DNA of 64,000 nucleotides from positions 60,609,458-60,673,457 of the forward strand of contig CM047426.1 in the NCBI GenBank assembly GCA_026168455.1. Reading direction: 5' to 3'. This document shows positions 32,700 through 42,509 of this stretch, one piece after another. This DNA is from Theocolax elegans. Its lineage: Eukaryota; Arthropoda; Insecta; Hymenoptera; Cerocephalidae. The position numbers and the translations under genes were made by a program. Numbering within the stretch: position 1 is the first letter of the stretch; every line of letters begins with the position of its first letter. The notes beneath the pieces were generated by a model. It was given only the letters and a program-made list of their open reading frames with translations, made no database searches and was not told the DNA's origin.

Positions 32700-33909
32700 C
32701 AAATAATTATCTAATTTCATTCATTTTAATCGCTTTCTTGGGTATTCCAGTTATTTACAAAATTCAAATATTTCACTACCTTGAATTAGTTATTCGTTAA
32801 GTAAATCATGTAATTTTACATACATTTTCAAATTATGTACTATCAGTAAGTTTGGACATTTACTGCTCTGAACGAATTTTTTTAATTTACCATTTAAATC
32901 TTCATGTGGAATACATGATGTAGTCCACAAAGGACCTAATTGTCTGACTGTTGTAGGTGGATGATGTATGTACTATGCAAATTACAAGTCACCTATCTGA
33001 ATCCGTATAAATGTTCAAACCGTAATACAAATTCTTAACTTAATTTTTCTGCAAAATCAACTTGTGTACTTAATATTTCTTCTTGACACTGAATGTAAAC
33101 AGCCAGCATAATGTGTTTGTAGTGATCAAAATATTTTGCAAGCATAATATTTTCTAAAGTATGTGTAGAATAGTAAAAAAAAAAACAATTTCTACGTTTG
33201 GACGCTTTCCAGAATTTAAAATGATCTCTTATAGACCTACTAGGTCGTCCTACAATAAATGCTGGTGGTTTAATTAAACATAAATTCGAATCAATTAAAT
33301 CGATGGAATTTGACAAAGAAAAATTTTTGGTAGAATACTGTGGCTGAAGCCATAATTCTCTTAAACTTTTCACAATTTCTTCAAGAATACAGTGCATTAC
33401 ATCTACAGTTATTGAGGTAATAACTTTGTAACATATATTCGACAAAATAGTTGAACTTTTTATGTCACAAACTGGTCTCTGAATTTCAAAAGCTTGTTCT
33501 GCATGTATTAGCGTATCTTCTTCGGAGTGTCAATGTGTAAGATTATTGTACGGATAAATTCGAGGTATAGAAACAATTTTTCCTTCAAGTATACACACCT
33601 GGCAAATCTACAATTATATTGGTTCATACATAAAAATAATGCTTTCGCCGGTGGATCACATGTTTCGCAGGTAATTAGTCCAGGTACAGTTATTGTTTTA
33701 TTTATATCTTTAACGTACAATTCAATGCCTGTATATAAATTTTTAAACGTTTTAATAAACGGCTTTAAAAACTTATTTGGATGAGGTTTGATTTCTTCAT
33801 ACCACAAACTTATCAGTATCATATATTCCAATTTGAATCGTTCTTCGTACGGTAGCTCGAATATAATGTAATTAAAACAAATGCCGAAATACTGAAATTT
33901 GATGATCAA
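32700..33909 (-). pseudogene. tnp2-like / CACTA-related transposase relic
   Basis: Three consecutive minus-strand frames give the block order of a family of large animal transposase-like proteins. First (33909-33508): HPNKFLKPFIKTFKNL and CDPPAKALFLCMNQYNCRF. Second (33445-33035): VDVMHCILEEIVKSLRELW, then RPSRSIRDHFKFWKASKRRN and a YYSTHTLENIMLAKYFDHYK stretch. Third (about 32970-32810): GPLWTTSCIPHEDLNGKLKK. The frames are offset, with a stop after 32810, so the gene is dead. The family (proteins with a DUF4218-like C-terminus) is recognised by motif pattern; assignment to CACTA/EnSpm is less sure. Terminal repeats were not identified. Confidence 0.6.
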
Positions 33910-34184
33910 AATATTTGCACTTCAGCGTGTACCATATAAATGAAATGTTAATGTTAGATTTATAAATAGAGCCACTATAAATATAATTAAAAATACTTTT
34001 GTTATTATTTATTTATTCGAGTAATAGTGGTTTCTAATTTATTGTAATAAATAGTTATTGTGTTTGTTGTTATTCTGAAGAACAATACTAATTGGAAAAA
34101 ACAACGGCATTTCTATAAAATAATTTTGTATATAACTACCATTGCAGTTACAGGAATTTAAATCACTTAAAATTTCTTTATCCT
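33910..34184. other. AT-rich flank of the transposase relic
   Basis: No gene or structured repeat recognised. Ends at the left copy of the SINE target duplication. Confidence 0.4.
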
Positions 34185-34200
34185 CAATTGATTCATCCTT

Positions 34201-34402
34201 TTTTTTATATTTTAACGTCGCTCTTTTTATGCTCCCAATTCGGTGCTAATCAGCGACGGAGGTGATACGATGTCTTGGTGAAGAAAGCACTTGGTGAAAA
34301 TACATTCCCCAGTGGTGCTTGTAGCAATCGGCCGGGGCCGGGAATCGAACCTGGGACCTCCAGATTACGAGCCCAACGCCCTACCGACCGAGCCATCGCA
34401 GG
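34201..34402 (-). mobile_element. tRNA-derived SINE with 16-bp target duplication
   Basis: On the minus strand it begins GCCTGCGATGGCTCGGTCGG (A box TGGCTCGGTCGG) and has B box GGTTCGATTCC about 30 bp later; the tRNA part resembles an initiator/elongator Met-type tRNA with a CTCGTAA loop. A non-tRNA body follows, ending GCTGATTAGCACC and an A-rich tail. The flanks are CAATTGATTCATCCTT (34185-34200) and CAATTGATTCGTCCTT (34403-34418), a target-site duplication with one mismatch. It would depend on a LINE for mobility. Confidence 0.85.
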
Positions 34403-34418
34403 CAATTGATTCGTCCTT

Positions 34419-35222
34419 ATTAATATCACAATCATTATTAGGTGACAATATATTACACTTAAAACAGTAAAAGTGTTTCTTAATCTTATCTTCTTCTACG
34501 TCATTAAAAATTGCTTAAATTTTTTAAATTTTTTTACACTAGTACAACTATTGGAAACACTCCATTCACCAAAGTCATTCTTTTCGTCGTTCTTTGAATG
34601 TAATGTTAATCGCAAGATTTCTTTTACAATTAATCCTCAAAATCTTTTGTTATATTGATTAAAACGCTAATTGGTCATACCGTTCATGTTCATAAATGTG
34701 TCATAAAATATGGTGTGCATTAAGGACTAAGCAGGCTTCTTATTTCATGTCTATATACTATTAAATATGATTATTATTTTCATGTATTAAATATAATGTC
34801 AATACACTATTAAAGTATAATTAAAATATTATTGCATTTTTGTAATAAGTAAAAGATCTGACTTCCTATCCTGAGCATACAGGCTCATTAAGTATGTATT
34901 TAAAAAAAATTATTTATGTATCTGTTTTGAAATGCGTATGGCTAAATTCATTCTCAAAATTGTAGAATAATAGATTTTTTTATTAACAACTGATGTAAAG
35001 TAGAGGAGCGGGCCCCCTTGCGCGGTGCCGCGCGCCAACCCCCTCGAGCGCGGCGCGCGCAAGTTTCTATTCTCAGGCTGCGCCTCGCACTGTCAATGAT
35101 ATCTATTACTGTAATTTTTACAATTAATATATTTTCATCGAAGTAGATTTTTCATAAACATTCTAATTTGTAAACTTTTGAACTTTTAGTAATATATTAT
35201 TTAGCAAAGAAAATTGCATCTA
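34419..35222. other. AT-rich DNA with one GC-rich patch
   Basis: No gene. 35003-35080 is an isolated GC-rich stretch with CGCGGTGCCGCGCG and GCGCGGCGCGCGC inverted words in an otherwise AT-rich segment. Confidence 0.4.
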
Positions 35223-35700
35223 TGTAACTTTTATAGGTTACCTAAAAGTCGCGAATTTAAGAAAATCGAAAGAAAATTCGACTTCGGGTAAAAACACGTC
35301 GCGCTCTGGTTGGTGGGAGTTCTTACCACCATGAGGATACGACTGTTCTCTCTACCCGCTAGAGAAACAGTCGATAACAAGGCATATATATAGCCGCATT
35401 TGGTTCATTTGTCGTCGCTTTCCATCTGCAACGGGCGTCTAAGGAAGGCCTGTAGCTCCTTACTGAGGAGACCAAAGCTAGAGTGCTGTGATCGAAACGC
35501 CAATTTGTAATTTTTTTTAAAGGCTTACTCTGGGACTTTCACTAACCATAGTGGACGAAAAGTATTATAAAAGCCTCGCTTAATAAAGCATATTAGTTCG
35601 CAAAGCCAGATAAAATTTTATATTAAAATAACCTAAAATTTTATTCGGATAAAAGGCTTATGCCTTGTTTGGCTTTATGCCTACTATTTATTTCTTTCAT
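35223..35700 (+). repeat. Putative LTR type D
   Basis: Starts TGTAACTTTTATAGGTTAC, a TG-beginning hairpin like the other LTRs here, then has a TATATATAG box (35384) and AATAAA (35582) at promoter/polyA-like spacing. The 3' end could not be fixed and no target duplication was found, so this is a suggestion only. Confidence 0.35.
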
Positions 35701-35740
35701 TCTTTATGAAATGCAACCCACTCCAATTAATGTATATATA

Positions 35741-35803
35741 TAGTACTATACGTACATGTCCAATCAATCTCGCGTTCATACGCTAAAGTGACTATGTTCA
35801 TAT
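35741..35803. repeat. 63-bp direct repeat, left copy
   Basis: AGTACTATACGTACATGT followed by CAATCTCGCGTTCATA matches 37713-37775 with a handful of differences in the same orientation. The two copies bracket about 1.9 kb that includes a foldback. Confidence 0.7.
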
Positions 35804-36689
35804 ATAATATATAATATAATATATCCTTGCCCCATATGAAAAAAGCACTTGTTCATTGAGGTTAGACGAAGTGTAGCACATCTCAAAATTTCTGACACAA
35901 TTCAAACTGTTTAACGAAAATAAGCATAACCAAGAGTGCTCCGATGAAGAATAGTTCATTTCACGAAACTTCAAAGTAAGAAGCACGACTCGTGATGGTC
36001 AGACGAAAAGAATCACGACTCACGGGGTCTTCTGTATTATTATTATGAATAAAAGTACTATTCACTTAATTCTAACGAAAAGATACTCAACTTGCAAAGC
36101 TCTTACGAATAAAGCACTATTCGCTTAGTTCTAACGAAAAAAATTAAAATTACATTAAATTAATTAGAATTTAGAACAATGTTTAACAATTTTTAGATCT
36201 AAAAACCTGATTAAAATTTCAATTTTTCAAATGGTTTTCGAACGATTTTCGACTTTACTGATACTAACAAGTGCAGATATTTAATTATTTTCAATTATTT
36301 ATACCTGCTAAAATTTCGAAAGGGAAATTTTAGGAAATGGGTATCTAGTCTGAAAGTGGAAATTTTTCGTTATTTACAGAGTTATTCGACATCCAACTTC
36401 GTAAATCGTGTTTTTTTCGCTGTAGCTCGTCGAGTCGTACTAGTTTTCGACAAAGTTTCACGGGTTATGCTTTTTTTCGTTCAATATAATTGAGCTATCT
36501 TCATTTTCGTGTAGAGTACGCAAACTGTGCTTCTTTTCGTACATAGTCTTGAGTTGTGTTTTTATTCGTACGTCAGTCTGAGTTGAGTGTATCTTCGTAC
36601 GGGCCGACGATATATGTATAAATAAAAATATGAGTCATTCCAACTGAATTCGAAAAAAGGAGCGTGGGTGGGAATCCCAATTTTGAAGT
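35804..36689. other. Degenerate short repeats around TTCGT/ACGAA words
   Basis: 35850-36140 and 36380-36620 contain many ACGAAAAG...CTC and inverted TTTTCGT words (for example GACGAAAAGAATCACGACTC at 36003), giving a loose inverted-repeat texture. No ORF is supported. Confidence 0.35.
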
Positions 36690-37690
36690 GGATTTTTATT
36701 TAGACGTAACGTTGATTCCTAAAATTTTAGACCACGAAATTAATATGATATCGCCTGGAATGTTTGAACTTTTAAAAACAACCTATTTTTGGCTATTTTT
36801 AAAAAATTCTAACTTGGAGAGTTTTTTATATTTTTAGAGCTCGTGAGGAGCTTCTCTTAGTTTTTTGCTTTACTAAAACAAAAATAATATTTTAATACTT
36901 TCGTTTGCTGATTGGATAAAAATTATCATTTTATTGCAATGTATTTTTCGAAATTTTAATTTCATATTTAATTTATTCGTTCTCGGTTTTTTTGGGTGGA
37001 CATAACGGCATTCTTTTTGTCCTTCACCGAGCATTGAATCGCTCCGGTACAAGCTTAAATCAAACAACAATTAAAACCAGAGATATCAGGACTTAAAGTT
37101 TGCTTTTTTTATAAATAGCACTGTGCACGGTATTGAAAAGATTTTATTTTGAAAAATAAAAAAATTACCTCCGCGAAATTTTGATAGATATTTTTACTAT
37201 TAAAGAAAAGAATTTATTTAAATTTTGAGGTAATAATAGCACCAAGGTTTTTTTTTTAAATTACAGTTGAATACTTGGATTTATCAAAAATGAGCAAGCT
37301 TTAAGTACTGATATCTCTGGTTTTAATTACTTGATTTAAACTTATTAAGGATCGATTAAAAGCTCTCGGAAGGGCAAAAAGAGTGCCGTTATGTTTACCC
37401 AAAAAGACCAAGAACGAATAAATCAAATATAACATTAAATTTTGAAAAATACATTGCAATAAAATGATAATTTCACCCAATTAGCAAACGAAAGCATTAC
37501 CATATTATTTTTTCTGTTACTATAGCAAAGAACTAGGAGAATGCTGTCAAAAACGTCTAAAAACGTAAAAAACTCTTTGAGATAGAATTTTTTTAAAATA
37601 TCCACAAACAAACAAAAAATTCCAGCCGGTGCCATATTTAATTTTGGGGTTCTAAAATTTTGGGAAACATTTACAAACATAAAAGAAAGC
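36690..37690. mobile_element. Diverged foldback element
   Basis: The left arm (about 36700-37100) pairs with the right arm (about 37265-37680): ACCAGAGATATCAG with CTGATATCTCTGGT, ACATTGCAATAAAATGATAA with its complement, and CCTAAAATTTTAGA with its complement. Many mismatches imply age. A 105-codon frame (37435-37752) is a by-product. Confidence 0.65.
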
Positions 37691-37712
37691 GAATTAGAAG
37701 TATATAAATTGG

Positions 37713-37775
37713 ATAGTACTATATGTACATGTTGAATCAATCTCGCGTTCATATGGTAAAGTCACTATGTACATA
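37713..37775. repeat. 63-bp direct repeat, right copy
   Basis: Counterpart of 35741-35803. Lies just outside the right arm of the foldback. Confidence 0.7.
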
Positions 37776-37816
37776 AATATAGATAATTATTATCATTGCG
37801 AAATCGTAAAGTATTA

Positions 37817-38014
37817 CTAGATAGAGACTGCAACTCTAATAAAATTCTCTTTATGTGAACCAGCGGTCCATTTGCCTAACGCCTTATTGCCTTCATGTCC
37901 AGGTTCTCGATAAGGGCCCCCGAAAAGAGTAGGTGCCAAAGGGACTAGTGCGTCTGGCCCAAGTGAAAGTATTTCTCCCACTCTTAAGGGGGTATCCTGA
38001 TTTAGAACGTTCAA
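37817..38014 (-). other. Unrecognised 65-codon open frame in GC-richer DNA
   Basis: The frame includes SLGPDALVPLAPTLFGGPY and EGNKALGKWTAGSHKENF. Composition differs from its AT-rich surroundings and there is no internal stop, so it may be a fragment of a coding sequence from an element or host gene. No family recognised. Its N-terminal end touches the start of the 2.72-kb tandem duplication at 38013. Confidence 0.25.
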
Positions 38015-38336
38015 AAAATCGATTTTTTTTATTGCTTAAATCTATTCCTTATATGTATAATAACATATATCCGAAGTTATAGAGTCGGATTCGTAGTATT
38101 TCCGAAGATACAGCACTAAACGAAATAGGTAAACAAGACGAAGTAATAAATTATAAAACAAAGCAAATAAACTCTGATGAAGAGTATGCTTCATTATCAA
38201 TTGAATTCTATGAAGTTTTCGTTGAAAAAGAATTCTCGTGTTCCAATGATAAAAAATCAAAATGATAAAACTTTTTTTTTTATTTATTATGCTGTTCAAT
38301 CCTCAATAGAGGGTTATTTAGCTACATATCTTATGG

Positions 38337-39417
38337 TGTAATGGTGAGTGATAGTCACTCACCATTATCGAATTCGGTAGGTAAACACGAGCGCTATATA
38401 TAAATAGATATAGCAAACGACTCGAACGACCGATGCTCGCGCAACGAAAATCGGAAATTCGTGAGAAAGCGGTTGCGCGCATAGGACGACCGGTACAATG
38501 GAGAGAGGTCGCGACGACACGTGTGACTGTAAACGTCCCGGCTTACTCGATATTATTTTTCTGAGAGTTTTTCCGTGTGACAGTTTTTTTATTGGTGTCA
38601 GTTAAAATACGCACGACGCGAATTAATTTGGTGTGTTGAGGATTGATCTCGTCTGGACAGGAGTGACTCGATATCGAGAGAGATTTGGCGACACGCGACA
38701 CAGGACTGGCCGAGTATTCGCAAGCGAGTGAAAGAGAGAGAAAGAAAGAAAGCTGTCTCTTCTTGTCGGTTTCTCTGTGATTCTAGAAGAATATAAAGTA
38801 AGTCGTACTACTTCTCGCGCGAGCGATAATTACCGCGAATAAATTGATTTTATCGTAATTGTTCGTAGTTTATAAAACTTAGTTCGCGTACCTCTTTTTC
38901 CCCTCTCGCGTTGAGCCGACGGTTACGACTCAACTCTCGTGCGTGCGTTGACCTCGAACGATAATTGTTTTGTGTTTAGTACATATCACATTTGATGTAA
39001 TAAATTTGATCGTATTTAATTGAATCTCAAATCGTATTGATTTATAAATCGAAAACCGTCGCATATAGTTTTTCCTCCGTTATCCTATGAACCGTATATA
39101 AGTATACGGTCTCACGCGAAATCACATATTATTTTCTTTCCGTGGTCCATTCCAGGAAAGATTATTGTTTTACCTGTCGTTATTGGAAATCGAAGTACGA
39201 CTTCCAAATAACTTTAACGGCAAGTGTGCGGACAGGTAACCGCAGCCGCTACGCGGGAAATATTTGTAAACATTATATATATAGTTATATATTCTGTTTA
39301 AATCATCGAGTACGAGTTATCAAGACGGCAATACTAGTCAGGTTTGTGCGCCACGAACTATGTGGTTATAAGTCGGGCGACTCGATGATTTTTCCCCTAG
39401 GTAAGCACACCGTTACA
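38337..39417 (+). repeat. Solo LTR type E, ATGG target duplication (unit 1)
   Basis: 1081 bp from TGTAATGGTGAGTG to CACCGTTACA, flanked by ATGG (38333-38336 and 39418-39421). The start is a perfect hairpin (13-bp stem TAATGGTGAGTGA, 3-base loop, 38339-38367). A TATATATAA box lies at 38395, a splice-donor-like GTAAGT at 38798 and AATAAA at 38999, the usual LTR order. No internal domain, hence a solo LTR. It was inserted just past the 3' UTR of a non-LTR fragment. Confidence 0.85.
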
Positions 39418-39504
39418 ATGGATTTTTACACAAATTTATTTGATAAATTATAACAAGTGTAGTTTACAAAATGGAGTATTTAAGTACATTCATCGATTAC
39501 ACAT

Positions 39505-39722
39505 TTATATTTGGAGTTTACATTCTTTAATGTATTTTAGGAGCGAATTACATAGTTTAATTGTAGGCTCGTACAGAATAATAAAACTAACAAGAGGTAA
39601 TTGATATTTCTGTTTCCTTAGATCATTCGCAAGTTTTTTGCGCTGATTGACGATAATAGGGCATTGCCAAAGTATATGATCTAATTCTTGAAGGGTTTGT
39701 ATTTCTTCTCCGATGTCCGGCG
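39505..39722 (-). pseudogene. Non-LTR ORF2 C-terminus (unit 1)
   Basis: The minus-strand frame lacks an ATG but reads DIGEEIQTLQELDHILWQCP then KKLANDLRKQKYQLPLVSF and ends at a stop at 39505. The E-T-L-x-H-I-L-x-x-C-P block followed by R/K-rich helices is the usual end of Jockey/R1-type ORF2 proteins. Upstream it is replaced by CCGG-rich repeats and then satellite. A 3' UTR with AAATAAA runs to the LTR insertion. Confidence 0.65.
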
Positions 39723-39789
39723 GTGGTGTCCGGTGTCCCGCGGCGGTGTCCGGTCTCCTGTTGTAAGAAATAAGAGTATGTGTGGTGTG

Positions 39790-40736
39790 GAAGGGTTAAC
39801 GCTGATATTTCGGGAATTTCTGAATTACTTCGGGATAACTTCACTAAATACGGGATTTCCTGGATATTTCGGAAATTTTTGAGGTATTCCGGGATAACTC
39901 CACTAATTTCGGGATTTTCTAAATAATTCGGTAATATCTTAGATATGCCGGGTAATCTTCACGAATTTAGGGATTTCCTCGATATTTCGGGAATTTCTGA
40001 GGTATGCCTGAATAACTTCACTAATTACGGGATTTCCTAGATATTTCGGGAAATTTTGAGGTATACCGGGATAACTCCATTAATTTCGGGATTTTCTAAA
40101 TAATTCGGTAATTTCTGAGTTATTTCGGGATAACTTTACTAATAACGGGATTTCCTGGGTATTTCGAGAATTTTTGAGGTATCCGGGATAACTCCACCAA
40201 TTCCGAGATTTTCTTCATATTTCTGTCATTTTTGAGGTATGCCGGGAAATCTTCACTAATTTAGGGTTTTCCTGGATGTTCCGGGATTTTCTGAGGTATT
40301 CCGGAATAAAACCACCAATGTCGGGACTTCCTGGATTTTTCGTGATTTCCTGAGGTATTCCAGAATAAATTCACCAATTTCGGAATTTCCTGGATGTTTC
40401 GGAATATTCTGTGGTATTCCGGAATAAATCCACCAATTTCTGGATTTCCTGGATGTTTCGGAATTTCCTGTGGTATTTCGGGAGAACTCCACTAGTTTCG
40501 TGATTTGCTTGATGTTCCGGGATTTTCTGAGGTATTCCGAAATAAATCCACCAGTTTCGGCATTTCCTATGAGTTTCGGGATTTTCTGTGGTATTTCGGG
40601 ATAAATTCCCTAATTTCGGGATTTTCTGGTTATTTCAAGATTTTCCAAGGTATTTGGGATTTTCTGTGGTATTCCGGGAGATCTCCACTAATTTCGTGAT
40701 TTCCTTGATGTTCCGGGATTTTCTGAAGTATTCCGG
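39790..40736. repeat. ~60-bp satellite array, left part
   Basis: Degenerate tandem units of about 59-60 bp with core words CCGGGATAACTCCACTAATT, CGGGATTTTCTGG and ATTTCGGGAATTTCTGAGGT; each unit contains two related half-units. About 15 copies before the duplication boundary. Because 60 is a multiple of 3, short repeat-peptide frames stay open on both strands; these are not called as genes. Confidence 0.92.
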
Positions 40737-41055
40737 AAAAAATCGATTTTTTTTATTGCTTAAATCTATTCCTTATATGTATAATAACATATATCCGAAG
40801 TTATAGAGTCGGATTCGTAGTATTTCCGAAGATACAGCACTAAACGAAATAGGTAAACAAGACGAAGTAATAAATAAAACAAAGCAAATAAACTCTGATG
40901 AAGAGTATGCTTCATTATCAATTGAATTCTATGAAGTTTTCGTTGAAAAAGTTCTCGTGTTCCAATGATAAAAATCAAAATGATTAAAACTTTTTTTTTT
41001 ATTTATTATGCTGTTCAATCCTCAATAGAGGGTTATTTAGCTACATATCTTATGG

Positions 41056-42137
41056 TGTAATGGTGAGTGATAGTCACTCACCATTATCGAATTCGGTAGG
41101 GTAAACACGAGCGCTATATATAAATAGATATAGCAAACGACTCGAACGACCGATGCTCGCGCAACGAAAATCGGAAATTCGTGAGAAAGCGGTTGCGCGC
41201 ATAGGACGACCGGTACAATGGAGAGAGGTCGCGACGACACGTGTGACTGTAAACGTCCGGCTTACTCGATATTATTTTTCTGAGAGTTTTTCCGTGTGAC
41301 AGTTTTTTTATTGGTGTCAGTTAAATACGCACGACGCGAATTAATTTGGTGTGTTGAGGATTGATCTCGTCTGGACAGGAGTGACTCGATATCGAGAGAG
41401 ATTTTGGCGACACGCGACACAGGACTGGCCGAGTATTCGCAAGCGAGTGAAAGAGAGAGAAAGAAAGAAAGCTGTCTCTTCTTGTCGGTTTCTCTGTGAT
41501 TCTAGAAGAATATAAAGTAAGTCGTACTACTTCTCGCGCGAGCGATAATTACCGCGAATAAATTGATTTTATCGTAATTGTTCGTAGTTTATAAAACTTA
41601 GTTCGCGTACCTCTTTTTTCCCCTCTCGCGTTGAGCCGACGGTTACGACTCAACTCTCGTGCGTGCGTTGACCTCGAACGATAATTGTTTTGTGTTTAGT
41701 ACATATCACATTTGATGTAATAAATTTGATCGTATTTAATTGAATCTCAAATCGTATTGATTTATAAATCGAAAACCGTCGCATATAGTTTTTCCTCCGT
41801 TATCCTATGAACCGTATATAAGTATACGGTCTCACGCGAAATCACATATTATTTTCTTTCCGTGGTCCATTCCAGGAAAGATTATTGTTTTACCTGTCGT
41901 TATTGGAAATCGAAGTACGACTTCCAAATAACTTTAACGGCAAGTGTGCGGACAGGTAACCGCAGCCGCTACGCGGGAAATATTTGTAAACATTATATAT
42001 ATAGTTATATATTCTGTTTAAATCATCGAGTACGAGTTATCAAGACGGCAATACTAGTCAGGTTTGTGCGCCACGAACTATGTGGTTATAAGTCGGGCGA
42101 CTCGATGATTTTTCCCCTAGGTAAGCACACCGTTACA
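41056..42137 (+). repeat. Solo LTR type E (unit 2 copy)
   Basis: Same as 38337-39417 including ATGG flanks (41052-41055, 42138-42141) and all promoter-like signals; it differs by a few single-base homopolymer changes. It was not an independent insertion but copied with the segment. Confidence 0.85.
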
Positions 42138-42224
42138 ATGGATTTTTACACAAATTTATTTGATAAATTATAACAAGTGTAGTTTACAAAATGGAGTATT
42201 TAAGTACATTCATCGATTACACAT

Positions 42225-42442
42225 TTATATTTGGAGTTTACATTCTTTAATGTATTTTAGGAGCGAATTACATAGTTTAATTGTAGGCTCGTACAGAATA
42301 ATAAAACTAACAAGAGGTAATTGATATTTCTGTTTCCTTAGATCATTCGCAAGTTTTTTGCGCTGATTGACGATAATAGGGCATTGCCAAAGTATATGAT
42401 CTAATTCTTGAAGGGTTTGTATTTCTTCTCCGATGTCCGGCG
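42225..42442 (-). pseudogene. Non-LTR ORF2 C-terminus (unit 2 copy)
   Basis: Identical in translation to 39505-39722, with stop at 42225. Same interpretation. Confidence 0.65.
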
Positions 42443-42509
42443 GTGGTGTCCGGTGTCCCGCGGCGGTGTCCGGTCTCCTGTTGTAAGAAATAAGAGTATG
42501 TGTGGTGTG

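Larger units (their letters stand above)
38013..40736. repeat. 2.72-kb tandem duplication, unit 1
   Basis: Starts at AAAAAATCGATTTT and ends inside the satellite at ATTCCGG. Unit 2 follows directly (40737-43456). The units differ by very few changes, most of them one-base differences in homopolymers (for example CCC/CC near 38538 and TTAAAAT/TTAAAT near 38604). It contains a solo LTR, a non-LTR C-terminal fragment and the first ~930 bp of satellite. Confidence 0.9.

Noticed and set aside
34250..34402. tRNA gene at 34.3 kb
   Set aside because: A and B boxes are present but the acceptor and anticodon stems do not pair properly, and a SINE body and target duplication are present.
38598..39420. 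Host promoter and first exon (TATA box, GTAAGT donor) at 38.4-38.8 kb
   Set aside because: The signals lie in a 1081-bp unit with TG/CA ends and a 4-bp target duplication, so they are LTR signals.
40256..40492. Repeat-peptide frames in the satellite (for example 78 codons)
   Set aside because: Arise because the unit is near 60 bp; neighbouring units carry stops and frameshifts and the same pattern appears on both strands.
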